Of a DNA stretch of 64,000 bases, positions 29,959 through 39,414 are shown in pieces. Every line of letters begins with the position of its first letter. Position 1 is the stretch's first letter. Both the position numbers and the translations under genes were made by a program. The stretch lies in assembly GCA_016290415.1 (NCBI GenBank), contig JAEETP010000003.1, positions 1 through 64,000 on the forward strand, written 5' to 3'. This DNA is from Bacteroidales bacterium (lineage in GTDB: Bacteria > Bacteroidota > Bacteroidia > Bacteroidales > UBA932). The notes beneath the pieces were generated by a model, which did not search any database, was not told where the DNA came from, and saw only the letters and a program-made list of their open reading frames with translations.

Positions 29959-30022
29959 AAATAGTAAAATATTTGCAAACATTTAACAAAATTTTACCAT
30001 TTCTTATTATCGCTAGACATTT

Positions 30023-30718
30023 TTACCTCGACCCACCTTCCGGTTCTGTCGCGTCGGTTTCGGCTGTTTCCTCGATGTCGTTGAGGAAGGGAAATGCGTG
30101 GCCTTTGACCAGCCAGGCGAAGCCGAAGAGCATCAGTAGGATGACTTCCAGAATCATTGCCAGCCAGCCCGGGCAGGGGGTCACGCGCGTAACGAAAAAG
30201 ACGCCTTCTACCACCAGCATACCGTATCCGCAAAATCGGTAAATCTTGTTGCGCAGCTTCTTGCGCTCGCTCATCGTGTGACGGTATTTCGTGAACTGGA
30301 AGATGCTGTTGAGCGCGATGGCCAGGAAGAAAAGGGCGGCGCAACCGGCGTGGATGTAGTGCGATATCTCCACCGGGATCTGGAAGAAGCCCACGGGCGT
30401 GCCGTCGGCTACCCAGCTGACTTTGCACGGGAAGAGCACGATTCCAAGGCCAGAAATCCCTGCAATAGAAGTAATTAAATTGTCCGTCAGGTCGTATCCG
30501 ATGTACGAAATCAGCACAATGCACGCGGGCACCAGCACGCCTACCAGCGCCGGGCTCTGGTAGTACGTCGCGGAGAGGCTCCACCACCAGTCCTCGCCCG
30601 GATGCGCCGCTATGCTGGCAGAAAACAGCGCCAGCGCCGGCAAAATAATTCCTAAAAGTCCGCACAAGTTGCGGATACGCAGGTACATCCGCACTTCTTT
30701 CGTAGGATTCTTGGCCAT
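30023..30718 (-). CDS. Polytopic membrane protein, unknown function
   Basis: Multiple hydrophobic segments; ATG at 30718 (MAKNPTKEVRMYLRIRNLCG) preferred over the ORF start at 30763. Confidence 0.65.
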   Translation of the reverse strand: MAKNPTKEVRMYLRIRNLCGLLGIILPALALFSASIAAHPGEDWWWSLSATYYQSPALVGVLVPACIVLISYIGYDLTDNLITSIAGISGLGIVLFPCKVSWVADGTPVGFFQIPVEISHYIHAGCAALFFLAIALNSIFQFTKYRHTMSERKKLRNKIYRFCGYGMLVVEGVFFVTRVTPCPGWLAMILEVILLMLFGFAWLVKGHAFPFLNDIEETAETDATEPEGGSR

Positions 30719-30778
30719 AATAGTCGTTTTATACCTCACCAAAGGTACAAAGAATTGTCGCAAACTGAGATAATAAAA

Positions 30779-30810
30779 CAGCAGCCACCGGAAATCCGCG
30801 GTGGCTGCTG
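30779..30810 (-). terminator. Terminator after the first Ig-like lipoprotein gene
   Basis: CAGCAGCCACC-10 nt-GGTGGCTGCTG stem; near-duplicate of the hairpin at 33352-33377. Confidence 0.65.
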
Positions 30811-30846
30811 CTTTATCAGGGTGGGGATCAGATCCCCGGAAGTGCG

Positions 30847-33087
30847 TTATTGGGCTGAGTATACGATCTTGTTGAACCTGAAGAATCCGGCTTGAGTGCC
30901 GCGCTTCAGGTCAATCTGAATCCTGTAATACATATTTGCCTGAGGATTGGTAACGGTGGCAGTAACATCACCCTGACCGGTTCCGTCGAATTCGTAAGTA
31001 GTGGTTGAACTGAAGGTATTGGTGGGTGATACAACCAGTCTGATGGCGTTGACCAGGGAAGGATCAGACTGGGTTATCGACAATGTCACTGTCTTAATTG
31101 CCTCCTCAATCGGTGAATTGGTTGTAATGGCAGCCACTGAAGTGTTATCGCTACGCCCGGCGCGCATCTCTGTCCAATTGGCGTCACCGCCATTATTGAT
31201 GTATGCTACAGTCAGGTTCAAACCATCACATATATTGATGAAAGATGTGGTATATGTGGTGACGTTTGTGGTAAAGGTGGTGCCTTTTGCGAATGTAACA
31301 GTGTAAGGACGGCTGGGGTCGGTGACCGCAACGTTGCACGTTGCGGATGCGGCGTGGTATGACGCATTACCGGCAAATACAGCAGTGATAGTTGCAAAGC
31401 CTCTTGCAACACCTGTCAGTTCGCCAGTAGAAGGATCAACGGTAACAACATTGGGGTTGGAAGATGAATACGTTACCGGAAGTCCGGAAGGTTCTATGGA
31501 TACAATATTGCTTACTCTTTCGTCCACATTAACAGATATGTTAGAAGTAAAGCCCATAGAAGGCGTTGGGAGAATAGGCTCATCTGCTTTCACGCGTACA
31601 TAGAAGGCGAAAGTTTGGTCCTTAATATTTTCAGGGATATCACTAAACAAATCACTAATAATTGGTATGTAAGAATAACGACGCCAATCAGAAGAATTAT
31701 AAATTCCTACCAAACAATTCCTGTTGGTATTAAAAAGATAACCGTGATAAATAGAGAAGGTGTTGTCACTATTAGTACCAACGCGTACACCATCATTACT
31801 TCCTGTGCAGTAAAGCCAAGTGGACGTATTACCGTTAGGATAGAAATGGTAGACCGTTCCCCACCACCGATGAGAATCCGAGCTCAGCGACCACCGGATC
31901 CTCTCTGCAGGCTCTTTTTTAAGTCTGCTGCCGTCGGCCGTCAAAGTCACAGGAACAGCCTGAGGCGCAGCAGAGGTACCCTTATCGTTCGACATAGCAA
32001 AAGTATTACCATTATCGCCCACGATGACGAATACGTCATCAGATGTAATGGAAGAAATATCTCGTTTAACCCAGTAATACTCCTCCTTCTGTTCTGTCTC
32101 TGCAGAAGCCATATTGATGCCCATAGTGTTGCGTGCATTCCCCTTGAGGGTCTTGCTGATTCCCGTCCAACTCTTATGATATGTCGCCTTGTCGGTCTCT
32201 ACCACAACATCGAGGGATGTAAGGGTCACCGGCATTACGCTGAGCCAGATATTGATATTCGTTTTGTTCTGCGCATCTTTTACAAACGAGAGGTGCGAAC
32301 CGTCGAGCGTAACGACATTCGACGTTCCGTTGCCGGTGAATGAGCCATCTGCCACGGAAACAACCTGTTTGCCGGTAAGGTTTGCACCTTCCTGAGCTGT
32401 GAGAACCACCTTGAGGATGTGCTCGTCATCTTCAACTCCCTGGAAGTCCTTGAGGGTAAAGTTACCGTGAGCCACAACGCGGGTCCAATACAAGTTGATG
32501 TGTTGGGAAGGGAGTCCGGTGGACCTTACGGTCTTGGACTTGCCAACCAGAATGTCTGTCTCAGGGTCAAAGGAGTCTGCTGCGGGAATCTGGTATTCCT
32601 TCAGGGCAACAGGCACATTAGGAGCACCATTCTGGTCCGTATTAAATTGAGAGCTGGGGTATACCGCGTAGAATACAAAGTCTCCGGTTTCTGTAGGGCC
32701 GGTAAAAGCATTGGTAACAGGTACGGAAAAAGTACCGATGTTTTGCTTCTCTGAATCTATGGTAACACCGTTGGACTTATAGAATTTGATGCTATTGTTT
32801 GGAGATGCATTTCCGCTTGCATATGCGGCACTCTTGGCCCACCAATTACCGTTGAATGTAAAGCCAATAAGAATCTTGTCGTCCGTCGACCAAACAATTG
32901 ATTTTGTGCCTGCGTCCCATGCAGTCTTGGTGGAGGGATCCAGCTGCGGTCTTTCTCCGGTAAAAGTCAGCTCTGTAACTTCACCGATAGTGTTACCGTT
33001 ATCCAGACGTTCTTGATCAAGGCCTTTCGAGCACGAAACAGCCGCGAGAAGAGTAACAAAAATTGCGAGTAAATATCTTTTCATCAT
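30847..33087 (-). CDS. Surface lipoprotein with Big_2 (bacterial Ig-like) domain, copy A
   Basis: Signal peptide and lipobox MMKRYLLAIFVTLLAAVSC; Ig-like segment VTYSSSNPNVVTVDPSTGELTGVARGFATITAVFAGNASY; paralogue of the next gene. Confidence 0.8.
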   Translation of the reverse strand: MMKRYLLAIFVTLLAAVSCSKGLDQERLDNGNTIGEVTELTFTGERPQLDPSTKTAWDAGTKSIVWSTDDKILIGFTFNGNWWAKSAAYASGNASPNNSIKFYKSNGVTIDSEKQNIGTFSVPVTNAFTGPTETGDFVFYAVYPSSQFNTDQNGAPNVPVALKEYQIPAADSFDPETDILVGKSKTVRSTGLPSQHINLYWTRVVAHGNFTLKDFQGVEDDEHILKVVLTAQEGANLTGKQVVSVADGSFTGNGTSNVVTLDGSHLSFVKDAQNKTNINIWLSVMPVTLTSLDVVVETDKATYHKSWTGISKTLKGNARNTMGINMASAETEQKEEYYWVKRDISSITSDDVFVIVGDNGNTFAMSNDKGTSAAPQAVPVTLTADGSRLKKEPAERIRWSLSSDSHRWWGTVYHFYPNGNTSTWLYCTGSNDGVRVGTNSDNTFSIYHGYLFNTNRNCLVGIYNSSDWRRYSYIPIISDLFSDIPENIKDQTFAFYVRVKADEPILPTPSMGFTSNISVNVDERVSNIVSIEPSGLPVTYSSSNPNVVTVDPSTGELTGVARGFATITAVFAGNASYHAASATCNVAVTDPSRPYTVTFAKGTTFTTNVTTYTTSFINICDGLNLTVAYINNGGDANWTEMRAGRSDNTSVAAITTNSPIEEAIKTVTLSITQSDPSLVNAIRLVVSPTNTFSSTTTYEFDGTGQGDVTATVTNPQANMYYRIQIDLKRGTQAGFFRFNKIVYSAQ

Positions 33088-33105
33088 ACAATGTTTTAAT
33101 CAAGA

Positions 33106-33264
33106 TTAATCACCATCATCACCAAGCTCACCAAGGTCTTGGTCGCCATAGCCAGCATTGGAATCGTTGCCACTGCCGGACTGGAGAATGTTCTCCTCGA
33201 AAACCAGCTCGAGGATTTCGGTTACAGGCTGAGAATAAATCTCTTTTTCCTTTTTTACGTTCAT
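33106..33264 (-). CDS. Small peptide copy A (52 aa), absent from the supplied ORF track
   Basis: MNVKKEKEIYSQPVTEILELVFEENILQSGSGNDSNAGYGDQDLGELGDDGD*; duplicated upstream of the second lipoprotein. Confidence 0.7.
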   Translation of the reverse strand: MNVKKEKEIYSQPVTEILELVFEENILQSGSGNDSNAGYGDQDLGELGDDGD

Positions 33265-33351
33265 TTTTGTATAGAAATGTTATTATTATCGACGATAAAT
33301 TTTTCGGGCGCGAATATAGTAACTTTTTGGCAATTTTGATACCATAAAAAT

Positions 33352-33377
33352 AGCAGCCACCCGGGAAGGTGGCTGCT
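33352..33377 (-). terminator. Terminator after the second Ig-like lipoprotein gene
   Basis: AGCAGCCACC-6 nt-GGTGGCTGCT stem. Confidence 0.65.
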
Positions 33378-33414
33378 GTCTTATCAAGGTAGGGATTAGA
33401 CCTCCAGAATTGCG

Positions 33415-35697
33415 TTATTCTGCGTAAATAATCTTGTTGAACCTAAAGTGACCGTTCGAACCATTATTATAATAACTACCATCACCTTTCAAATCAATTT
33501 CAATCCGATAATACATATTAGTCGCAGGAGCAGTTATGGTAGCTGTAACATCACCTGTGCCAGTAACATTAAAGGGGTATGAGTCTGCTGAATTAAAGTT
33601 ATTTGTGGTGGATACAAACAACATGACAGAGTTTACAAGGTTAGTGTTAACTTGTGTAATTGATAATGTTACTGAGTTAATAGCTTCTGGAATGGCTGAA
33701 TTGGTTGTTATTGTAGCCACCGAAGCGCGTTGTCTATTACGCCCAGCGCGCATTTCTGTCCAATCCTCGTTGCCACCATTATTGATGTATCTCAGAGTAA
33801 GGGCTAATTCATCGCAAGTGTTAACAAATCCTGTTGAATTAGTATATGAGGTCACATTTGTTGTAAATGTAGTGCCTTTCTTGAAAGTAATAGTATAAAG
33901 ATCTCCAGGATTGACAACATTAACCTCACAGGTTGCAGAAGCAGGATTATAGGATGCATTACCTGCAAAGTTGGCGTGGATGGTGGTTGTACCACGAGAA
34001 ATGCCTGTTACTTCGCCTGTGTCGGGATCTACGGAAGCAATGGAATCATCATCTGAATAGTATGTCAAAGCCAGTCCGGAAGGATCAGTGGATGCCATAT
34101 TGCTAACGCTCTCGCCCATATTAACTGTTATAGGAGAAGACGTAAAGCTTATAGAAGGTGTAAGTAGGTCATCATCTTCAGCGACTCTCACATAGAATGC
34201 AAAAGTCTGGCCGTTAATATTGGGTATTTGACCATTATTACTCCGCGCATAACAACGCCAATCCGTTGAGTCGTAAATGCCAATATAGCGTCTTGAATTC
34301 CCAACGGTATTCACTAGATAGCCAGAACGCCCCATCTCGAATAATTTGTTGTCACCTGTGCCAACCCTAACGACATCACCAGTAGAGCTGGTGCAATAAA
34401 GCCAAGTAGTTGTAGAACCATTGGGATAGAATGTGTAATATGTCGTTTCGCCAGACGATTGTTTGCTGAGATTCCACTGGAGCGTAGCTGAGGGATCACC
34501 AATAAGTTTGTCGCCAGTAGCAGTAACCGAAACGGGAACGGCGCTAGGTGCGGATGTGTCACTATTATTAGACATTGCATATGTATCTCCATCATCGCCG
34601 ACAATTACAAATACATCAGTCGTAGTAATAGCGGATATGTCTCTTTTAACCCAATAATAATTCTTTTTCTCCCTGGTTGCAGAGGCCATATTTATGCCCA
34701 TAGTGTTGCGGCGATTGCCCATGAGGGTCTTGCTGATTCCCGTCCAACTCTTATGGTATGTCGCTTTGTCGGTTTCAACAACAACATCCAGCGCGGTCAG
34801 GGTCAACGGCATAACACTGAGCCACACCTTCAAATTTGTTTGTTCTTCGGAAGTGGTGGGATCTACTTCATTTACAAATGAAAGGTTTGTACCATCAAGT
34901 GTGACAGTATTTGATGTGACATCGCCGAGATAATCACCAGTGGCTAAGGATATTTTTTGTTTGCCCGTCAAGTTGGCACCTTCCTGCGCTGTAAAAACAA
35001 CCTGGGTGATGGTCTCGTCATCTTCAAATCCTACAATTCTCTGGAAATTCTTCAGTGTGAAATAGCCGTGAGCCACAACTCGTTTCCAATACAAATCAAT
35101 AGTTTCAGTAGGGAAGCCGGGTTCGCTGGTTGTGATAGTATGAGAGTTGCCTACCAATATGTCTGTTTTGGGATCAAAGGAGTCATCTACGGGATACTGA
35201 TATGAATTTAGAGTTGCGTAGATATCAGGGACAGCATTCTGTGTATTGGTGTTAGCCAGAGTGCTGGGATAGAACGAATAAAAGACAAATTCTCCCGATT
35301 CTGTGGGGCCGGTAAAGGCATTATTACCGACAGGAACGGTAAAAGTACCAATGTTCTGCTTCTCTGAATCAATAGTAACACCGTTCGACGTATAGAATTT
35401 AACGTTACCGGAACCACTGATGGCGGCATTTTGTCCCCACCATTCTTCATTAAATGTAAAGCCTATACGAATCTTGTCGTTCTCCGACCAGACGATTTTT
35501 GAACCATCCCAGGCAGTCTTGGTGGAGGGTTCCAATTGAGGCCTTTCGCTGGAAAATGTAAGATACGTGGTTACTTGATCAATGGCGTTATTGTCGTTGG
35601 TATTATTGCCATCAATGCGCTCTTCCTCGAGGCCTTTGGTGCAAGAGGCGAGGGCGAGGATCGAAACGAAAAATGCGAGTAAATATCTTTTCATCAT
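33415..35697 (-). CDS. Surface lipoprotein with Big_2 (bacterial Ig-like) domain, copy B
   Basis: MMKRYLLAFFVSILALASC lipobox; similar to copy A along its whole length. Confidence 0.8.
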   Translation of the reverse strand: MMKRYLLAFFVSILALASCTKGLEEERIDGNNTNDNNAIDQVTTYLTFSSERPQLEPSTKTAWDGSKIVWSENDKIRIGFTFNEEWWGQNAAISGSGNVKFYTSNGVTIDSEKQNIGTFTVPVGNNAFTGPTESGEFVFYSFYPSTLANTNTQNAVPDIYATLNSYQYPVDDSFDPKTDILVGNSHTITTSEPGFPTETIDLYWKRVVAHGYFTLKNFQRIVGFEDDETITQVVFTAQEGANLTGKQKISLATGDYLGDVTSNTVTLDGTNLSFVNEVDPTTSEEQTNLKVWLSVMPLTLTALDVVVETDKATYHKSWTGISKTLMGNRRNTMGINMASATREKKNYYWVKRDISAITTTDVFVIVGDDGDTYAMSNNSDTSAPSAVPVSVTATGDKLIGDPSATLQWNLSKQSSGETTYYTFYPNGSTTTWLYCTSSTGDVVRVGTGDNKLFEMGRSGYLVNTVGNSRRYIGIYDSTDWRCYARSNNGQIPNINGQTFAFYVRVAEDDDLLTPSISFTSSPITVNMGESVSNMASTDPSGLALTYYSDDDSIASVDPDTGEVTGISRGTTTIHANFAGNASYNPASATCEVNVVNPGDLYTITFKKGTTFTTNVTSYTNSTGFVNTCDELALTLRYINNGGNEDWTEMRAGRNRQRASVATITTNSAIPEAINSVTLSITQVNTNLVNSVMLFVSTTNNFNSADSYPFNVTGTGDVTATITAPATNMYYRIEIDLKGDGSYYNNGSNGHFRFNKIIYAE

Positions 35698-35715
35698 ACA
35701 ATGTTTTAATCAAGA

Positions 35716-35874
35716 TTAATCACCATCATCACCAAGTTCACCAAGGTCTTGGTCGCCATAGCCAGCATTGGAATCGTTGCCGCTGCCGGACTGGAGAATG
35801 TTCTCCTCGAAAACCAGCTCGAGGATTTCGGTAAGAGGTTGAGAATAAATCTCTTTTTCCTTTTTAACGTTCAT
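35716..35874 (-). CDS. Small peptide copy B (52 aa), absent from the supplied ORF track
   Basis: MNVKKEKEIYSQPLTEILELVFEENILQSGSGNDSNAGYGDQDLGELGDDGD*; one residue differs from copy A (V14L). Confidence 0.7.
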   Translation of the reverse strand: MNVKKEKEIYSQPLTEILELVFEENILQSGSGNDSNAGYGDQDLGELGDDGD

Positions 35875-35923
35875 TTTTGTATAGTAATTTTATTATTCTT
35901 CTGGGTACAAATTTTACAAACCG

Positions 35924-35931
35924 CAAAGTTA
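35924..35931 (-). promoter_or_regulatory. -7 promoter element for peptide B / lipoprotein B
   Basis: Minus strand TAACTTTG fits TAnnTTTG. Confidence 0.55.
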
Positions 35932-35969
35932 AAAATTTTCCTGAAAATACGTAGTATTTTATAATTCAC

Positions 35970-35977
35970 TACTTTTG
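35970..35977 (+). promoter_or_regulatory. -7 promoter element for the nucleotidyltransferase gene
   Basis: TACTTTTG ends 7 nt before the ATG at 35985. Confidence 0.55.
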
Positions 35978-35984
35978 CAGTGAA

Positions 35985-37106
35985 ATGGCAAAGGAAAACC
36001 GACATACCTCCGCGTTTTTTGCGCTGATGAGGGCGGGGCTCTGGGAGACCGGGGCTCGGCTGGGGGTGTATGCGCCGGTGGACTGGGAGGCGATATACAA
36101 TCTGGCGCTGGAGCAGTCTGTGGCGGGGATTGTTGCGGCTGGATTGGACCAGGTGGAAGATTTGAAGGTGGCCAGGCAGGATGCGCTGCGCTTTGTGCAG
36201 CAGGTTATCCCGCTGGAGAAGCGCAACTCCGATATGAATGCCTTTATCTCAGAGCTGGTGGGTAAGCTGCAGCTTGATGGCATCCGTGCCGTGCTTATAA
36301 AGGGGCAGGGGGTGGCGCAATGCTATTCAAAGCCTCTGTGGCGTATGTCGGGCGACGTGGATCTGCTGCTTGACCAGGAAAACTATAATAAGGCGAAAGA
36401 ACTGCTGCTTCCGATGGCCTCGGCGGTTGAAAGGGAGCACCCAAGAAATCTTCACCAGGGGTTGGAATTCGGCAAATGGGTGGTGGAACTTCACGGCAGT
36501 TATCACGCAAATATCTCGAAGCGGTCGGCGGCGGTTTTGGACCGGCTGCAGGGCGAAACTTGCACAGGCGATGCGACCCGCACCTGGCGCAATGGCGAGG
36601 TGGACATTCTGCTGCCGAGCCCCGACAACGACACCCTGTTCATCTTCTCGCACATCCTGCAGCACTTTTTCTTTGGCGGAATAGGGCTGCGCCAGGTATG
36701 TGACTGGTGCCGGCTGCTGTGGACTTATAGGGAGAATATTGACCGGCAGCTGCTGGAATCGCGGATAAAGGAAATGGGCCTTATGACCGAATGGAAGGCG
36801 TTCGCGGCTCTGGCGGTGAAATGGCTGGGAATGTCGGAAGAGGCGATGCCGCTCTATGACGCATCGGCACGCTGGGAGCGCAAAGCCAGCCGAATTGTCA
36901 AATTCATCCTGAAGGTCGGCAACTTTGGCCACAACCGCGACATCAGTTACCACCAGAAATATCCGTTCGTGATATACAAAGCAATTTCGCTGGCGCGCCA
37001 TACGGGCGATTTTTTCAGATATCTTACAATCTTCCCCCTGGACTCGTTTGGAGTCTATTTCAGGATGCTGGCATCGGGCTTCGAGACCGCCGCGAAAGGG
37101 GAGTAG
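35985..37106 (+). CDS. Nucleotidyltransferase family protein (NTP_transf_5-like)
   Basis: AVLIKGQGVAQCYSKPLWRMSGDVDLLLDQENYNKA and later helical domain match this family. Confidence 0.82.
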   Translation: MAKENRHTSAFFALMRAGLWETGARLGVYAPVDWEAIYNLALEQSVAGIVAAGLDQVEDLKVARQDALRFVQQVIPLEKRNSDMNAFISELVGKLQLDGIRAVLIKGQGVAQCYSKPLWRMSGDVDLLLDQENYNKAKELLLPMASAVEREHPRNLHQGLEFGKWVVELHGSYHANISKRSAAVLDRLQGETCTGDATRTWRNGEVDILLPSPDNDTLFIFSHILQHFFFGGIGLRQVCDWCRLLWTYRENIDRQLLESRIKEMGLMTEWKAFAALAVKWLGMSEEAMPLYDASARWERKASRIVKFILKVGNFGHNRDISYHQKYPFVIYKAISLARHTGDFFRYLTIFPLDSFGVYFRMLASGFETAAKGE

Positions 37107-37111
37107 TGCTT

Positions 37112-38737
37112 TTATTCGGGTATATCGACTACGGCATCTGCAAAGCGGATGGCGGCGTCGCGGTGTGAGATAAGGATGATGGTCTTGCCGGCGTGATGGC
37201 GGCGATGGATGTTCTCCAGCATCCGGCTTTCGGTGTCGGCGTCCAGGGCAGAGGTGGATTCGTCAAGAATAAGTATGCCACCGGGACGCAGCAGGGCACG
37301 GGCTATGGCGATGCGCTGCGCCTGACCTTCTGACAGGCCGCTGCCTGACTCTCCGCAGGGGGTGTCTAGTCCCTCCGGCAGATCATATACGAAAGCGGCT
37401 TCGGCGGTGTAGAGCGCCTCCTTGATTTCACTTAGGGAGGCATCTTCTTTGGCCAGCAGCAGGTTGCTGCGGATGGTGCCGCTGAGCAGGGAGTTGCCCT
37501 GTGGCACGTACATAAAGTTGACTCTGAGAGCGCCTCCTGCAGGGTGGCCATCCACTGTGATCTGGCCCTCGGTGGGTTGCAGCAGGCCCAGGATAAGGTT
37601 GATGAGGGTGCTCTTGCCCACTCCGGTAGGGCCGGTGATGACATTGAATGAGCCGGATTTGAACTGACAGGAAAAGTTCTTGAGCACAGGCCTGCTTAAA
37701 TCTGGATATGCGAAGGTCACGTTGGAAACCGTGACTTCCGGTGCATCGGGTAGCAGAATGGATTCCGCCTTGGGCTCTTCTTCAAGCTCCTGAAGGTCCA
37801 TCAGGCGTTCTATGGAGGTGATTGCCCTGATGAATGTGGGAACCTGGCGGCCAAGTTCTGCGATGGGGCGCTGTACCTGTCCAACCAACTGTAAGAAGGC
37901 GGTCATCATACCGTAAGTTACGGTTCCGGCGGCTAGGCCAAAGATGCCCCACAGGAAGGCGGCTACGTGTCCGGCCTGGAAGCCGAGCAGCATCAGACCT
38001 CGGGCAAATGCATTATAGTTGAGGCGCTTGCGCGTCTTGCATTCGATATCTGACTGGAGCCAGCCAAAATGGGTCATTATCCGCTCTACACCCGTAAGCG
38101 TCAGCATCAGCACGCGATGCTGAAAGCTTTCTTGCATAGTCTGCTGGACTTCGCTCTCACGGGCGCGTATCTCCGCCATAATCTTACGGAACCTTTTGAA
38201 GAACAGTCTGGACCCGACCACTGCGGCAAACATCAGAATAATAAGTACCCAAAGCAGGTTGGGGGCCAGCGTCAATAGATATACAGATGCTGCCAGCAAC
38301 TGTGCAAGTGTGATGATAATGCCCGGGAAAGAGTCCACAAGCAGATCTGAAGTGATGCGGATGTCGTCTTCCAGACGGTTCACGATGTCGCCCGAGAGGA
38401 ACTTCTCCCGGCCATTCCAGCGGCTGCGGAGCACGTGGCCGAAAAGCTGATTGCGGATGTGGTTTTGCGCCTTGACGCTGTTGTATGAATTCCACCAGTT
38501 GGCAAAGATGATTACGGCAATCTGAACCGCCAGGATCCCTATGAACAGTGCGATGCCCCGGCCCAGGGAGTCACTGCTCACCTTGGTGGCGATATCCACC
38601 AGGTGTTTGCTGGCCCAGACAAAACCCAGCGATGCAGCTATTCGCACAAGGCCCGCGGCGATGCTTACCAGCATCCGCCACCGAAGGGTGGAGGACATAG
38701 CCCACAGGGTTTTTATGCATTCAGAAAGTTTACGCAT
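37112..38737 (-). CDS. ABC transporter, fused permease and ATP-binding domains
   Basis: VITGPTGVGKSTLINLILGLL (Walker A), GESGSGLSEGQAQRIAIARALLRPGGILILDE (signature and Walker B), N-terminal TM domain. Confidence 0.92.
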   Translation of the reverse strand: MRKLSECIKTLWAMSSTLRWRMLVSIAAGLVRIAASLGFVWASKHLVDIATKVSSDSLGRGIALFIGILAVQIAVIIFANWWNSYNSVKAQNHIRNQLFGHVLRSRWNGREKFLSGDIVNRLEDDIRITSDLLVDSFPGIIITLAQLLAASVYLLTLAPNLLWVLIILMFAAVVGSRLFFKRFRKIMAEIRARESEVQQTMQESFQHRVLMLTLTGVERIMTHFGWLQSDIECKTRKRLNYNAFARGLMLLGFQAGHVAAFLWGIFGLAAGTVTYGMMTAFLQLVGQVQRPIAELGRQVPTFIRAITSIERLMDLQELEEEPKAESILLPDAPEVTVSNVTFAYPDLSRPVLKNFSCQFKSGSFNVITGPTGVGKSTLINLILGLLQPTEGQITVDGHPAGGALRVNFMYVPQGNSLLSGTIRSNLLLAKEDASLSEIKEALYTAEAAFVYDLPEGLDTPCGESGSGLSEGQAQRIAIARALLRPGGILILDESTSALDADTESRMLENIHRRHHAGKTIILISHRDAAIRFADAVVDIPE

Positions 38738-38740
38738 AGG

Positions 38741-39007
38741 TTATTCGAGTATGCCGTTTTCCCGCCAGATGTTCACCATTGTGGTGGCATCTTCGCGAGC
38801 GCGGTCTGTGGATACTTCATATCTCTCGGTGAGCAGTGTCACCAGATCTTCTATTTCAAAGTCTTTGTCCTTGACCTGTTCCCAAAGGTAAGCCGCGGAG
38901 TCGTTCAGGGAGAGCATTTTGTTGAAATCTACCAGTGCGAGACCTTCTGCAATTACTATATGCTCCCCGCATAGGGAGCGAAGGGTAAAGCCGTCTTTTA
39001 TCTTCAT
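38741..39007 (-). CDS. PqqD family protein (RiPP recognition-type domain)
   Basis: MKIKDGFTLRSLCGEHIVIAEG...MLSLNDSAAYLWEQVKDKDFEIEDLVTLLTERYEVSTDRAREDATTMVNIWRENGILE; ATG at 39007. Confidence 0.85.
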   Translation of the reverse strand: MKIKDGFTLRSLCGEHIVIAEGLALVDFNKMLSLNDSAAYLWEQVKDKDFEIEDLVTLLTERYEVSTDRAREDATTMVNIWRENGILE

Positions 39008-39414
39008 ACTATTCGTCGGTATATTGCCAGTAAATATCTTCTGATAGGTTTGAGCAGGCGCCAAAGGGTGCCGCGGGTGGGTTTGTGGCCGTTTATGAGC
39101 ACCACGGTGCCCAGTATGTCTTGCGGCCGGCAATGCTCGGTGCCGGAGATGTTTCCGTCGCCCATAAGTTCTATCTTGCCGTCGCAGGTTTTTATGACAC
39201 GGTGCAGCACATAACGGGTACCCGCCAGGCGCGCCAGTACTATGTCGCCGACTTCTACTCCAGGGAGTTTTTTAAGCGTCACGCTGTCCCTGCCGCCCTT
39301 GATAAAGGGAAGCATACTGGTTCCCTTTGGGGTGATGCATACCTCGCGGCCCTCTGCTAGCAGAGCGCCCGCATCTTCCAGCAGGACTTCGTTGGTGAGG
39401 GTCTTTCTATCCAT
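39004..39414 (-). CDS. S24/S26 family peptidase
   Basis: GREVCITPKGTSMLPFIKGGRDSVTLKK (catalytic SM), VEVGDIVLARLAGTRYVLHRVI. Confidence 0.85.
   Translation of the reverse strand: MDRKTLTNEVLLEDAGALLAEGREVCITPKGTSMLPFIKGGRDSVTLKKLPGVEVGDIVLARLAGTRYVLHRVIKTCDGKIELMGDGNISGTEHCRPQDILGTVVLINGHKPTRGTLWRLLKPIRRYLLAIYRRIV

Noticed and set aside
33063-33347. Forward 94-aa and 66-aa ORFs in the inter-lipoprotein spacer
   Set aside because: Antisense of the conserved 52-aa peptide, which has the better gene context on the minus strand.
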